Made by a program: the position numbers and the translations under genes | Source of the DNA: Chrysogorgia sp. JL179-B06 | Lineage: Eukaryota > Cnidaria > Anthozoa > Scleralcyonacea > Chrysogorgiidae | DNA: 64,000 nt | Assembly: GCA_035772405.1 (NCBI GenBank) | Contig: JAYKKM010000374.1 | Location: forward strand, 1,208,501-1,272,500 | Reading direction: 5' to 3' | Part shown: positions 51,401-61,407 of the stretch, one piece after another | Numbering within the stretch: position 1 is the stretch's first letter | How the letters are laid out: each line of letters opens with the position of its first letter | The notes under the pieces: model-generated | What the model was told of the DNA's origin: nothing | The model's database searches: none | What the model saw: only the letters and a program-made list of their open reading frames with translations

Positions 51401-54400
51401 TGTGATGGTGGTGGTGGTGATGATGATGTTGATAGTTGTGATGATGTTGATAGTTGTGATGATGGTGATAGTTGTGATGATGATGGTGGTGGTGATGATG
51501 GTGGTGGTGATGATGGTGGTGATGATGATGGTGGTGGTGGTGATGATTGTGATGATTGTGATGGTGGTGATGGTGATGATGGTGGTGATGATGGTGGTGT
51601 TGGTGATGTTGGTGATTGTGATGATGGTGGTAATTGTGATGATGGTGGTGATGATGATATGGTGGTGATGATGGTGATGATGATGATATGGTGGTGATGA
51701 TGGTGGTGGTGGTGATGATGATGATGATGATGATGGTGGTGATGATGGTAGTGATGATGTGTGATGATGATGGTGGTGATAACGATGATGGGTATTGGTA
51801 CTGGTGATGATCATGGTGATGTTGATGGTGGTGATGATGATGATGATGGTGGTTATGATGGTTGTGTGATGATGGTTGTGTGATGATGGTGGTGATGATG
51901 GTAGTGTGATGATGGTGGTGATGATGGTAATGATGGTGGTGATGATGGTAATGATGGTGATGTTGATAATAGTGAGGATGATGGTAATAGTGGTGGTGAT
52001 GGTAATGAGATGGTGATGTTGACAATCATACCCACACATGTTAACAACAACGAACTCCTAATTATCATAACCACAGTAATTATCTTCTTACCTAAACGAT
52101 TCCCATTCTGCTCCACCACATTCCAGTTATCCCCACCATCATCCCAATTAGGATTCCCTTGCTGACCATAATCTTCCCTACGATCCTCCATGTTCCCCAT
52201 CTTCCTTCGCTTTTCATTATTGTAATGAAGACGCTCTCTTTTCTGATGGTTATTTTGTCGGTTGGGAAGGTGAGGCGAACCTCCAGTGGCGAATTTATCG
52301 TATTTTACAACGAACGGATATGTGCCTGCAAAACTACCGTCCGGGCGATCTTCCATGCATTCCTAATCGAAAGAGAAATTCAGTGAATTAGTCATGAGAA
52401 TAGGATCAAAAGCTCAAAATCCTACACGTGTTGTCTGGTCAACAATATCAGAGATTCAATATTGACAATACAAGGTTAAGCTTTGGTATTAATTTATATA
52501 ATAAATACTAAGATTATGATTAAATTAAGATATGAATTAAGGTTAATGATTTAGCAGTAAAAAACGAGGACAACGCCCCACAATGCCAATACAGAGCTTT
52601 CACTGGGGGCGCACGCCCACACGCGCCCAAACTCAAAGAAGCGAGCGATTAATTGCGCGCGCAAAATATATATTTCTTGGACAATGGAGCGACCTTGTAG
52701 CAAAGTGCTTTCAATTTCTCGAGATTGGAGCGATCTTGTGGTGTCTTCACACTAGTTCAAAGCGTTATCTATTCGAATATGAAATGGTTCGACCCAGAAT
52801 TTTGGTCTCGCTGCAATGGCGACTCATTTTGAGAAACCATTGTCGCTTGCATTCGAGATCTCCTGTGCCTTTAAAGAGTGGAAAAGCTTCAAAGTCTACG
52901 TGAAAAGCCACTACACGAAATTACCAGACGCAAATGCGTTGTGAAAATCGGTCCTGTCTTATCGTCGGGAGGAGTTTCCAAATCTCTGCAAGCTGGCAAG
53001 TCTCATCAGGAGCATTTCTGGCTCGAACTCTTCAGTCGAGCGGACATTCAGCGTGGTGACGAACATTAATTCTGTCCGACAAACGTTTATCAATGCGCAA
53101 TAACATAGTTGGTGGATGCATTCATAACATCAAAACTTGACAGCTGTAATAGCATCCTATATGGCTTACCAGAAGCTGAATTGAGCAAGTTACAGCGAAT
53201 TCAAAATACAGCTGCTAGACTTGTTGCAAGGGTTAAAATATCGGAGCATATCTCCTCTGTGCTTCGTAATCTTCACTGGTTGCCGGTGAGATCAAGGATT
53301 GTTTTTAAGATACTATAATTACTTCCAAGGCTTGCATGGCCAGGCGCCTGTTTATATTACTGATTTGCTAACTAAATATAAAGTCACACGCCCATAACCA
53401 TTGTGTATTAACGAGCAAGGAACTGTTACAAAAGTACAACCTTTGTTCAACAAAGAACAAAGGCATGTTATCCTATAGGCCTCAACCCCAGGTATGCCAG
53501 ACACTTTAGTCATTCTAGCATTTACTTCCCTGGAATAAGCCTACTGTAGACCCTCAGAACTGCACTTCCAGTCATGCATATTTTGCCACATGATTTGCGT
53601 AGAATACTAGAATAATTAACGTTAGTTTCTAACTTTCGAACAATAGTTTTAACAATTAGATTATGAGTTTGAAATTTCTTAAAATGTTGGCTTACATGGC
53701 CCAAATGACCTTCGGCCCCACAGTTGTAACAAAAGACTTTGTCATCCTGCAGCTTGTCTTCAGCTGGTACGAGTTTTCCTGGTTTGATCTGAAAAGAGAA
53801 AGGGAACACATATTTGACTCTGAAGATGTCATTAAAGGGATAAATCTCCGCAATAGACTGTCTATGTTGTTTGACAACAATTAGATTATGAGCTGTAGAT
53901 TTGCGTGAAGCACAAGTAAACTATCATCTCGTAGAAATTTCTCTCCCTTTCCTTTCCTTTCCTTCCTTCCTTCCTATACCTTCCTCCATTCCACCCTCCC
54001 TCCCTTTCTTTCCTCTCTTCCTTCCTTCCTCCATCCCACCCTCCCTTCCTGTCTCCATCCCACTCTTCCTTCCTTTGTTTCCTCCCTTCCTTCCTTCCTT
54101 CCTCCATCCCACTCTCCCACCCACCCATCCTTCATCCATCCATCCCTTCCTCCATCCATCCCTCCCTTCCTTCCTTCCTTCCTCCCTTCATTTCATTCAG
54201 CAATTACATAAGACTTTACACCCTTACCGTAAAATGGTACTGTCTCCATTTGTCCTTCCTTCCTCCCTCCTACCCGTAAGGGTGGATGGGATACTCTCCC
54301 TTCCTTCCTCCCTCCCTCCATCCCTCCCTCCTTTCCTTCCTTCCTTCGGACTCCTTCTTCCCTCCCATCCTTCCCTCCCATCCTTCCCTCCTTCCTTTCC

Positions 54401-57400
54401 TTCCTCCTTCCTTTCCTTCCTTCCTCCATCCATGCCACGCACCCTTCCTTCCTCCCTCTCTTCATTTCATTCATTAATCACATAAGACTTGATGTCCTTA
54501 CCGTAAAATGGTACTGTCTCCATTTGTCAGGACAAAGCTAGAAATTGAAAGGAAAGAATTGAAATATAATTTCATTTCTTCTTAAAACAGCAACAACAAG
54601 TAGTTTAATATTTTTCTTCTTTTTTTACTTTCATTTGTATGAGAATACTTCTGTTGGAAACACAACATTCCAGGGGCAGCAAAGCTGTTGCACACCCAAT
54701 CTCAATTTATATTACATATACAATAATACCTCCCTCAATCACTTACATTTTCAAAATGTCCATACGCATGACATCTTCTGCATATATCTCCATGGCGACA
54801 GCGTGGCTTGCGACATTGTCGAAACTGGTGTCCAGGCTCATAGCAGTTGAAACACAGCTCGTTCGGGCACTCTTGTTTGAGATGGCCAACTGTGCCACAG
54901 AGAAAACAAACTTTCTCTTTCTAAAAATGAGAGTCAGATTAAGCAGTAAAAATAAGCATAGTAAGCCTGGATATTAGCGGCCGGTCACCGACATTGTACG
55001 ATACAAATATCCCATTTCTAGAGATTTGACAGTTACAATACTAATTGTGTCTGTCATTTTGTCCGATGCTTATTTTGTCCGACGATTATACTTAACTTTT
55101 TGTAAAAGTAAAACATTTTTGTGTTGAATGGACTGTGTTTAGATTTTGTGTTGTACAATCTCAGATGAGAGACATCACGCTAAGTTTGGAGACATTGCGC
55201 TAAGTTAAGTTTGGAGATATTGCGCTAAGTGCGCTAAGTTAAGTTTGGAGATATTGCGCTAAGTTTGGAGATATCCCAATATCTCCAAACTTAACTTAGC
55301 GCAAAGTTATGAGACGTTTGGAGACATTACGCTAAGTTTGGAGATATTGCGCTAAGTTTGGAGACATTGCGCTAAGTTTGGAGACATTGCGCTAAGTTTG
55401 GAGACATTGCGCTAAGTTTGGAGACATTACGCTAAGTTTGGAGACATTGCGTTAAGTTTGGAGACATTACGCTGAGTTTGGAGACATTGTGCTAAGTTTG
55501 GAGACATTGCGCTAAGTTTGGAGACATTACGCTAAGTTTGGAGACATTACGCTAAGTTTGGAGACATTACGCTAAGTTTGGAGACATTACGCTGAGTTTG
55601 GAGACATTGCGCTAAGTTTGGAGACATTGCGTTAAGTTTGGAGACATTGTGCTAAGTTTGGAGACATTACGCTGAGTTTGGAGACATTACGTTAAGTTTG
55701 GAGACATTGTGCTAAGTTTGGAGACATTACGCTGAGTTTGGAGACATTGTGCTAAGTTTGGAGACATTGTGCTAAGTTTGGAGACATTACGCTAAGTTTG
55801 GAGACATTACGTTAAGTTTGGAGACATTGTGCTAAGTTTGGAGACATTACGCTGAGTTTGGAGACATTGTGCTAAGTTTGGAGACATTGTGCTAAGCTTG
55901 GAGACGTTATGCTAAGTTTGGAGACATTGCGTTAAGTTTGGAGACATTGTGCTAAGTTTGCTAAGTCTGGAGTACATACAAGTACCACATCTGACAGGGA
56001 GACAATTTTTGAAAACAAACAACAATCAAATTGTAAAAATTGAACCAAAAACAAAAAAAATTTGTTGTGTGGACTTGTTTAAAGTTTAAAACAATTATTT
56101 ACAAGTGTGACTTTCTCACACACGTGTAAACATTAGATCTTACCTTTTGCTGAGTACATTCGAAAGTCCGATGTCCTTTTTCATTGCAGTTGAAACAACG
56201 GATGTATGAGGTTGACCTACGTTTCTTTCCTTTTCCATGAGATGTTGCAGGCTACAAAAGATACAGAGAGAGTCAACATATTTGGCAGGTACTTCATGTA
56301 TGCCTAAAGCTGGTTACTTCATGTAAGCCTGTCCCCAACACAACTAATCCTAACCAAAATTTTGTGTCGGGACACAAAATTCGGCACACATGAAGTAGTC
56401 CCCACATATTTCTTGTGACAGCCAGTGGCATAGCCAGCCATATACTCAATTAGGGCACTACCAGGGCACCACTTCATGCCGTGGAAGAGTGAAGCCTGAA
56501 ACCAGTTAGGGGGCTGGGCATACCATTAACCACCCGAACATTTTAAAACTCTAGAGTCTCTGAAATGGCATTTCCAGCATTTTGAGAAAGCAGATATTTG
56601 ATTTGCAAAAAACGTTGACATTATTTGGTTGGACAAAATTTGTTCTTAATTAGTGCAAAAAAGCATGGAACATGGAACATATAGAAAAATTAGACAAAGA
56701 ACACTAGATGGTTATTGTTTAATATATGTATAATGATAGTTTTAGTCAGGAAGGATGGTCCATTGGTCCAGGCTCAGGATTCACTCATGGTATAGGAAGA
56801 CAGGATTGGTATGGTGTTCTTTTCAGATAAATTACAAATAAATAAAAACATACTTGAAATACCATGACATCACGCACTTATAAGATGATCAATTCGTCCT
56901 TTGGCTATGCATGTATGCTTGCCAAAATACTTTTTACTTGGGCCTTCACGACGTTTACCAGGGCCTGGCTCTTCTAGGCCCTGGTCTAGCCCACTGTAGG
57001 GATGTGCTCAGAAATTTTGAGTGCCGGATAAAAATTAATATTGATCGGTAGTCAGCCTGAGAAACCTCGATCTTGCTCCTCCAAAAATGTTAAAATGTTG
57101 AAATCTAGAGTCTCTGTTGACTGTTAATTGACACGTTATACTGTACAGCACTGAAAAACCTTCCAGGCGGGATCCTGAAAATTTTATTTAATGCCGGGCA
57201 GCAGCGTGTACTACAGGGTGCAAGCGCCCAGTGCTGCCCAGCGTGAGCACATGATCCCTGCACTGGTGACAGCAATGGTAAATAATATTGTACCAGCATA
57301 CCATTAAATCAGCTTCGATTAACTTCCAGTCATTGTCTGTTTTTAAACCATCCTCAGTATCAACCTCATTGCCATCAGTTGTTTGGTCTAGGTTAAGGAG

Positions 57401-60400
57401 AATGGCGGCTTCAAACTACAAAATAAAACAATATTTCTCCCATCAATACAAACAGTTTATTAAGCTAGTGCCTATCCGGGATTTGGGTACAGGTATTTTA
57501 CATATTTATGATCTTTGAAATCTCTTGAGAAGAATTGTAAAATATCTTGTCTTGCGAAAATTTCATCTTCATACCTTTTACCCCTGCTAAAGTGATTTAC
57601 TATTCACAGGAAATGACGTCAAAGCAGGGACACGCAAAGACATTGCACATTGATTCAGCAGTGAAATACAATGAAATTTTGGGAATTGAGCGAATTTTGT
57701 CTAAACAGGTGTGTTTAAAGTTCAGAGCCAAACTTTCTTTGTATTTCACTGTTGAATTAGTGTGCAATGACTTTGCGTGTCCCTGCTTTGACGTCTTTCC
57801 TGTGAATAGTAAATCAACTTTAGCAGGGGTAAAACTTAAAAGGTATGAATATGAAATTTTCGAATGACAAGATATATTACATTTCTTCAGCTTGGTAGAA
57901 CCCAAATATTATAAATATGTCAAATCCCCAAACCCCATGGATAGGTACTTTAAATGCAACTGAAAATACTGAATGCTGTGTTTCGAAAGAAACACATCAT
58001 CCTTCTGTCTTGAAAGACACAGGGTTCGTACATGTCTGGAAGAGTGAAATTCAAAGACTTTTCCAGGATTTTCAAGGCCATTTATGAGGAAATTCAAGGA
58101 CCAATGGTCTGAAAGGAAGGCTTTAGAAAGCAGCAAAAAGGCACAAAAAAATTGCCAGTTTAATGAATTTCAATACCTAAATGTCACAAAAACTAAAGTA
58201 AGAAGGATTCAAGGCGTTTCAAGCACTTCTTTATAAATTCAAGGACTTGTTTTCAAATTTTTGTTTTAAAATTCAAGGACTTTCAAGTTTTGTATCGATA
58301 TTTAGGATAAATATCGATATTTCAAAAATATCGATATTCGATTTTCCGGATATCGAAAATATCGAAAGTTTCAACTTGACAACTTCATCTCTCTTTTTCG
58401 GCAATTAGTTTCGGTAAAGTTGAGAAAACATGTGTATGACGGCATTTGCAAATTCAAGTGATGAAAGCGTATTGGTTTAAAAGCGAGTAGCGTGGTTGTA
58501 AACACAATAAGTGTGATTCATAACTATAATTTTAGCAATACCACCCACCATTGGGATTAACACAAGCGGCAGTTGAGCACTTGAAAACAACAACTGATGA
58601 CTCAGTCCATGTAAATGATTTTCCTCTTCTTTTGCAGTATATCTGACGATATCTAGCGATTCCAGCAAGCAGCGCTCCGACTGGAAGACTATTCAGCAAA
58701 GCCGGACAAATAATAACGGCAAAGCGAGTCGAGCTTAAGCGGCCGAACAAGGCGAACATGTTAGTGTTTCTTGCCGAAAATTTATGAACAAACGTGCGAA
58801 ATCGTTTATGCTTTAAGCTTGTAAATAAATCTTTCAACGTTTTGACTATTTTGCGACTTTGTTTTTCATACGCGCGTATACCGCATCACAAACAGCAACT
58901 AAATTAAGTTTTCTAATTTGCATAATTCGATATAGTCGATATTTTTTTTCTCGATATCGATATTCGATATTTTTTCAATATCGCATCAGCCTACCCTGAA
59001 GACACTAGATCATACATAAAAAGGCATGTATTCCTTGACAGTGTTTGAGATGCCCATGCAGCAGATCTTTCTATCAATCTCCCTATATGCATAATATGCT
59101 CCAAAGGAGTGGCAAAACCAATACATCTATCAACAAGTTGGCTGCAGGAGCTACCGGAGCAGAAATGATAATATACAGCATACCTTAGATTTGGAACTTT
59201 TAGGGACATTTTTCTCATTTGAGAACACCAGTTCTACTTCTGTAAGTGGAAAACAAACAGACAACAGTCAGTTGAAACAATTTAGGTACTGAGGTACACA
59301 AGTGAACTTGTGCAGAACTAGTATCCTATATTTTCCTTCTCAAATCTAACCATATTAAAAAGAAAATCTTAAAAGAGAAGAAACTGAGAAACATTAGGCA
59401 TAATTGACTCTCAAAGTAGGCAACCTTTTCCAACAACAATTTTACTCATTTCAAAATCTGGCCAATGTTGATTTTTAAACTTGCAGAGGTCGAGGTAGCC
59501 TTGGTTGGTTGTCTTTGGGGTGAATTCATGGCCTGTTTGAGCTGGGATAACCATGCTAGCCAGAATGATCACTTAGGTGGGTACATTTTTAGGTTTTTAG
59601 CCCACTAGTTTCATATGAACGAAATAAACTACCAGAATAGTAATGAAATACACGTATACACATAATCTGTCTGTGTAGTACTAGTAGTTCATGCTGTGCT
59701 TTCTACTGTACCACAGATGTTACCTGGATATTTATTGATGTCTTGTATTTTGTTCTCAGCAACAGAGTCAGATTTAGTGTCAATTGGCTTACTGCATTCA
59801 TCAGCTGACGAATCCAACAAATTAGGATCTCCACTGATATCACTTTCTTCTACATTAAAGGTTGGTAAATGAGTTAAAGTTATAAGTCTTATTAACAGAC
59901 ACAACATACGAGTGACATTATAAATGTTTAACTTGAATGTGGCCGAGTCGAAGGTATGTCAAAGGCACCGCAGGCTGCCACTGACCCATATCTGACCACA
60001 GAGCACAGCTAAGTCTATGTGTTGATTTTACTGATTAGGAGGAAAACCTGAGACCCCAGAGGAAAACCCTCAAAACACGGGAGAGATCAACTAATAACTC
60101 TACTTACACAAGTTCCAAGCTTGAAATTCAACACAAGGTTATTCCCAGATTGTCACCCATCCAAGTACTTAACCCCATCCAACCGGGCTATATAATACTA
60201 TATATTATACAGTACTATGTAATAGTACTATTATAGTACTATACAGTATTCATGACAGTGGAAATATTGATAATTTATGATTTGAACAATACCTTGCAAA
60301 GGTTTCGATGGAGTTATGACAAACGAAGATGCAAAATGAACATTTTGATAAAGTGCTGCTTCTAATTCGCTGTCGATTTCATCGTCACTATATAAAAATA

Positions 60401-61338
60401 TTTCAAACATGTTTCATAGGCAGTGTAGAAATACAAATCAAATACTCTAAAGAAATATTTTACTGCTGAAATAGTGTGGTCTAATATTTCGAGTAAAGGC
60501 CATTTATCAGAGAATGAAACTATCCTCACTTTTTGTTTCATTCTCTGACAAAGGACGTTTGTTTGAAATGTTAGAACTCCTACACTTATAGAGTATCAGC
60601 AGCACTTAGAGTTAGGTCCCCGCTGAACACATGGCTATACAAATCGACCAGTCCACCTGTAGACGACTCATCCAAGCATAGATACGTAATGAACCAGACG
60701 TAAATCTAAAGCAAACCTGACAAATACACTTTACTTGACTCTGAAGATGACTGCTGCTGAAGCTGTCAAAACATCTGTCACCAACAATAGTCTTTCTCAA
60801 GACTACATAACAACAACCTGGACGATCAACTTCACACATCTATTCAATTTATATTAGTCAAATATCTAAAAAGGTTGGTGTACTGCCAAACTATATAGTG
60901 TGTACAGTGTACCGTAAGTTGTCTAATGTTTTGAGCGAAGGACCTTCATCAGAGAGTGAAACGTAACATTGTTACTCAGTTACTAGATTTTACTCTTTGA
61001 CGAAAGACCTTTGCTTGAAACGTTAACTTACCGTACCTGCTATTTTGGCACTACACCAACCTTAAATTTTAGATATTTAATTTGTATTTCTACACTGCCG
61101 GCAGTATAGAAATACAAATCAAATATCTAAAATTTAAGGTTGGTGTACTGCCAAAAAAGCAGCACAACACATTTTATAACACAATTTATATTAGTTTGAC
61201 ATATGTTATGGATCACAATGGAGAAAACATTGAAAGAATCACAAATAAAAAGACATACCTTTCGACTGTTGAAGTTTCTTTGTATAATTCATCTTCAAAG
61301 GCTGTATAGAATTCCAAATTGTCTTCCACGTCACTCAT
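48232..61338 (-). CDS. ZCCHC7: ZCCHC7 / Air1-Air2-type zinc-knuckle protein, thirteen exons
   Basis: ZCCHC7 is the RNA-binding subunit of the nuclear TRAMP complex, which adds oligo(A) tails to faulty RNAs for exosome decay. Exons in order: 61259-61338, 60293-60387, 59724-59849, 59184-59239, 57302-57415, 56144-56251, 54747-54920, 54502-54537, 53696-53788, 52092-52362, 50798-51027, 50154-50225, 48232-48483. The total is 1707 nt, 568 residues; human ZCCHC7 is 543. An acidic N-terminus is followed by ILLNL, then five CCHC knuckles (CFNCNEKGHRTFEC, CFLCGTVGHLKQEC, CFNCYEPGHQFRQC, CRRCHAYGHFENLC, CYNCGAEGHLGHEC), WRQYHFT-IKPG, and a long Lys/Arg-rich tail. WRQYH followed by KPG is a ZCCHC7 signature. 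All junctions are in phase. An in-frame upstream ATG at 61407 would add a hydrophobic leader, unlikely for a nuclear protein. Confidence 0.92.
48490..48850. other. ZCCHC7 intron 12: small palindromic MITE
   Basis: AAGGTACGTTTACACACTGC at 48507 is inverted to ...AGTGTGTAAACGTACCTT at about 48624, a MITE of about 120 bp. No other feature. Confidence 0.65.
48857..49050 (+). repeat. Dispersed repeat, second copy of 27268-27470
   Basis: GAACCTTTGCTCACAAA to GGAGAACGTATATTTTCATC. Confidence 0.7.
49068..49262. mobile_element. Palindromic MITE, about 195 bp
   Basis: AAAGAAATAGAAAACGTCTT...CATACAGTTATAGAAACACT against AGTGTTTCTATAACTGTATG-like right arm and ATGTTTTCTATTTCTT. Single arms occur at 480-535 and 34685-34740. 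Confidence 0.75.
49343..50117 (+). repeat. 43-bp minisatellite (with 59-bp variants), about 17 units
   Basis: Unit TCTCATTGTCTCATGAGTGA + AGCTCTGTAATTGAACTAGT + GAC; some units carry an extra TGATTGAACTAGTGAC. The right half is nearly invariant. Lies in a ZCCHC7 intron. Confidence 0.92.
50154..50225 (-). CDS. ZCCHC7: ZCCHC7 candidate exon 12
   Basis: SFLNTWNVASSTKKKINHNR then KKKK, 24 codons, phase 0 at both ends, acceptor CTTATCTTAG and donor AAG|GTAACT. It lies exactly between two tandem arrays in otherwise repetitive intron. Phase and lysine-rich content support it, but no conserved motif proves it. Confidence 0.6.
50236..50762 (-). repeat. 87-bp SINE C satellite, second array
   Basis: About six units; the first three are cut to about 56 bp (ATTGAGCTACATGGACTAAG to ATGTGTAAT). 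Separated from the first array by candidate exon 12 and the 43-bp array. Confidence 0.9.
50798..51027 (-). CDS. ZCCHC7: ZCCHC7 exon 11 (basic tail)
   Basis: DPLESKFKDIPELLDGGEC, then KRGKKKKRRK and NRKRKRVNK, ending EDIGRN. Basic clusters look like nuclear-localisation signals. Donor AAT|GTACGT keeps phase 0. A nearby GTAAGC donor, 4 bp on, would break the frame with the exons that follow. Confidence 0.85.
51059..51285 (-). mobile_element. SINE C (copy 2)
   Basis: In reverse: GTAGCTCAATGGTTAGAGCG, AGAAGGTTACAGGTTTGATT and TCCGAGACTC, with the GATGATCGTC... tail. Close to the presumed source of the 87-bp arrays on either side. Confidence 0.8.
51372..52025 (+). repeat. GAT/GGT microsatellite, about 650 bp
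   Basis: Irregular GATGGTGGTGATGAT repeats in ZCCHC7 intron 10. Long His-, Met/Val- or Thr/Ile-rich frames here are artefacts of the repeat. Confidence 0.95.
52092..52362 (-). CDS. ZCCHC7: ZCCHC7 exon 10
   Basis: Begins EC, closing knuckle 5, then MEDRPDGSFAGTYPFVVKYD and a polar, charged stretch to NRL. Human ZCCHC7 has the equivalent SPVSPFICYYDDKY here. Acceptor TCGATTAG, donor TTAG|GTAAGA, exit phase 1. A GAT/GGT microsatellite starts about 70 bp beyond the donor. Confidence 0.9.
52400..53100. other. ZCCHC7 intron 9, mostly unrecognised
   Basis: 52560-53070 is open in short frames without recognised motifs; it may be degraded 5' sequence of the LINE piece that follows. Confidence 0.35.
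53109..53480 (+). pseudogene. LINE C-terminal fragment
   Basis: DAFITSKLDSCNSILYGLPE, AELSKLQRIQNTAARLVARV, LRNLHWLPVRSRIVFKIL, then after a frame slip YKALHGQAPVYITDLLTKYK-like sequence. Classic CR1/L2 C-terminus. Confidence 0.85.
53696..53788 (-). CDS. ZCCHC7: ZCCHC7 exon 9 (most of knuckle 5)
   Basis: IKPGKLVPAEDKLQDDKVFC then YNCGAEGHLGH. Knuckle 5 is split by the following intron and finished by EC in exon 10. Acceptor CTCTTTTCAG, donor CAT|GTAAGC, phase 0. Confidence 0.93.
53936..54463 (+). repeat. CCTT/CCCT polypyrimidine tract, interrupted
   Basis: 53936-54186 and 54252-54463 are nearly pure pyrimidine. Between them lies a partial copy of the ZCCHC7 micro-exon region. Confidence 0.93.
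54187..54254 (-). pseudogene. Partial duplicate of ZCCHC7 micro-exon 8
   Basis: 54224-54254 repeats the exon from ACAAATGGAGACAG to its donor ACG|GTAAGG; the 5' end and acceptor are replaced by GGAAGGAAGG. Flank 54187-54223 repeats 54464-54501. Confidence 0.88.
54502..54537 (-). CDS. ZCCHC7: ZCCHC7 micro-exon 8 (36 nt)
   Basis: LCPDKWRQYHFT. It supplies the last Cys of knuckle 4 and the WRQYH signature. Acceptor TTTCTAG, donor ACG|GTAAGG, phase 0. Much of the exon and its donor are duplicated at 54224-54254 without an acceptor. Confidence 0.9.
54747..54920 (-). CDS. ZCCHC7: ZCCHC7 exon 7 (knuckles 2, 3 and most of 4)
   Basis: Fifty-eight codons with two whole knuckles and CRRCHAYGHFEN, the first part of a fourth whose last Cys is in the next, 36-nt exon. 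Acceptor CATTTTTAG, donor AAT|GTAAGT, phase 0. Confidence 0.93.
55160..55972 (+). repeat. 20-bp satellite, about 38 units, with higher-order structure
   Basis: Unit GAGACATTGCGCTAAGTTTG. Variants (ATTAC, ATTGT, GTTAAG, GCTGAG) recur in a six-unit order at 55681-55800 and 55801-55920. The left edge (55160-55320) has shortened units and an inverted unit forming a hairpin. Confidence 0.93.
56144..56251 (-). CDS. ZCCHC7: ZCCHC7 exon 6 (knuckle 1)
   Basis: PATSHGKGKKRRSTSYIRCF and on through the first complete CCHC knuckle to TQQK. Acceptor CTTTTGTAG, donor AAG|GTAAGA, phase 0. Confidence 0.92.
56286..56403. mobile_element. MITE with CAGGTACTTCATGTATGCC end (copy 1)
   Basis: Right end ...ACATGAAGTAGTCCCC is roughly inverted. 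Flanks share ACATATTT (56276-56283, 56404-56411). Second copy at 63306-63424. Confidence 0.75.
56410..57295. other. ZCCHC7 intron 5
   Basis: 56500-56600 has hAT-remnant words (GGCATTTCCAGCATTTTG). The rest shows no recognised element. Confidence 0.45.
57302..57415 (-). CDS. ZCCHC7: ZCCHC7 exon 5
   Basis: FEAAILLNLDQTTDGNEVD to NDWKLIEADLM. ILLNL followed by an acidic linker and a W-I-x-D helix parallels the human segment before the first knuckle. Acceptor ATTTTGTAG, donor ATG|GTATGC, phase 0. Confidence 0.88.
57460..57957. mobile_element. Palindromic MITE, about 500 bp
   Basis: GTGCCTATCCGGGATTTGG...GTGATTTACTATTCACAGG against CCTGTGAATAGTAAATCAAC...CCATGGATAGGTAC; inner pair GTCAAAGCAGGGACACGCAA / TTGCGTGTCCCTGCTTTGAC. 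Family of 32684-33012. Confidence 0.8.
58018..58290. mobile_element. hAT-like remnant with CAGGGTTCGTACATG end
   Basis: Starts ACAGGGTTCGTACATGTCTG and is filled with ATTCAAGGACTTT-type words; the other end is not intact. Confidence 0.5.
58295..58985. repeat. ATCGATATT-rich inverted ends
   Basis: 58297-58375 and 58925-58985 consist of overlapping TATCGATATTCGATAT words facing each other; probably the ends of one more DNA element. The enclosed 550 bp has no recognised coding region. Confidence 0.5.
59184..59239 (-). CDS. ZCCHC7: ZCCHC7 exon 4
   Basis: Short exon: EVELVFSNEKNVPKSSKSK. Supported by a strong acceptor (TTCCACTTACAG), donor AAG|GTATGC and phase fit (1 in, 0 out) with both neighbours. 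No conserved motif. Confidence 0.75.
59245..59720. other. ZCCHC7 intron 3, nothing recognised
   Basis: No array, frame or terminal repeat noticed. Confidence 0.5.
59724..59849 (-). CDS. ZCCHC7: ZCCHC7 exon 3
   Basis: Acidic, low-complexity stretch EESDISGDPNLLDSSADEC to INKYP, as expected of the poorly conserved N-terminal half. Acceptor TTAATGTAG, donor CCAG|GTAACA, phase 1 at both ends. Confidence 0.8.
59940..60195 (-). mobile_element. 5S rRNA-derived SINE
   Basis: In reverse: GGTTAAGTACTTGGATGGGT, GACAATCTGGGAATAACC, matching the 3' half of 5S rRNA (AGTACTTGGATGGGTGACC). A body with GGAGGAAAACC repeats follows. Lies in ZCCHC7 intron 2. Confidence 0.75.
60293..60387 (-). CDS. ZCCHC7: ZCCHC7 exon 2
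   Basis: Completes a Ser codon, then DDEIDSELEAALYQNVHFAS. This parallels SEVEFQLYSQIHYA in the human protein. Acceptor TTATATAG, donor CAAG|GTATTG, exit phase 1. Confidence 0.88.
60418..61165. repeat. Clustered inverted MITE pieces in ZCCHC7 intron 1
   Basis: GCAGTGTAGAAATACAAATC occurs at 60421 and, with its inverse, at 61081-61125. CTCTGA..AA(A/G)G...(C/T)TTGAAA pairs face each other at 60485-60575 and 60915-61025. Nested copies of one family also seen near 5330-5450 and 5880. Confidence 0.6.
61259..61338 (-). CDS. ZCCHC7: ZCCHC7 exon 1 (start)
   Basis: MSDVEDNLEFYTAFEDELYK, then ETSTVE, ending in phase 2 at AG|GTATGT. The acidic EDELY motif matches the family N-terminus (EDDLY in human). 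Confidence 0.85.
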
Positions 61339-61407
61339 GGCTAATTTTGGCGGAGGAATACAAGGAATAGAAGCAACAAAAGTTGTCAAAAGGAACAAGC
61401 ATCTCAC

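Noticed and set aside
51296..52356. Long frames rich in His, Thr/Ile or Met/Val
   Set aside because: They are translations of the GAT/GGT microsatellite in ZCCHC7 intron 10; all frames stay open because the repeat has few stops.
53886..54485. Pro/Ser/Leu-rich and Glu/Gly/Lys-rich frames
   Set aside because: Translations of the CCTT/CCCT tract, not genes.
61339..61407. Upstream in-frame ATG giving ZCCHC7 a signal-peptide-like leader
   Set aside because: ZCCHC7 is nuclear; the leader has no counterpart in the family and is probably 5' UTR read by chance.
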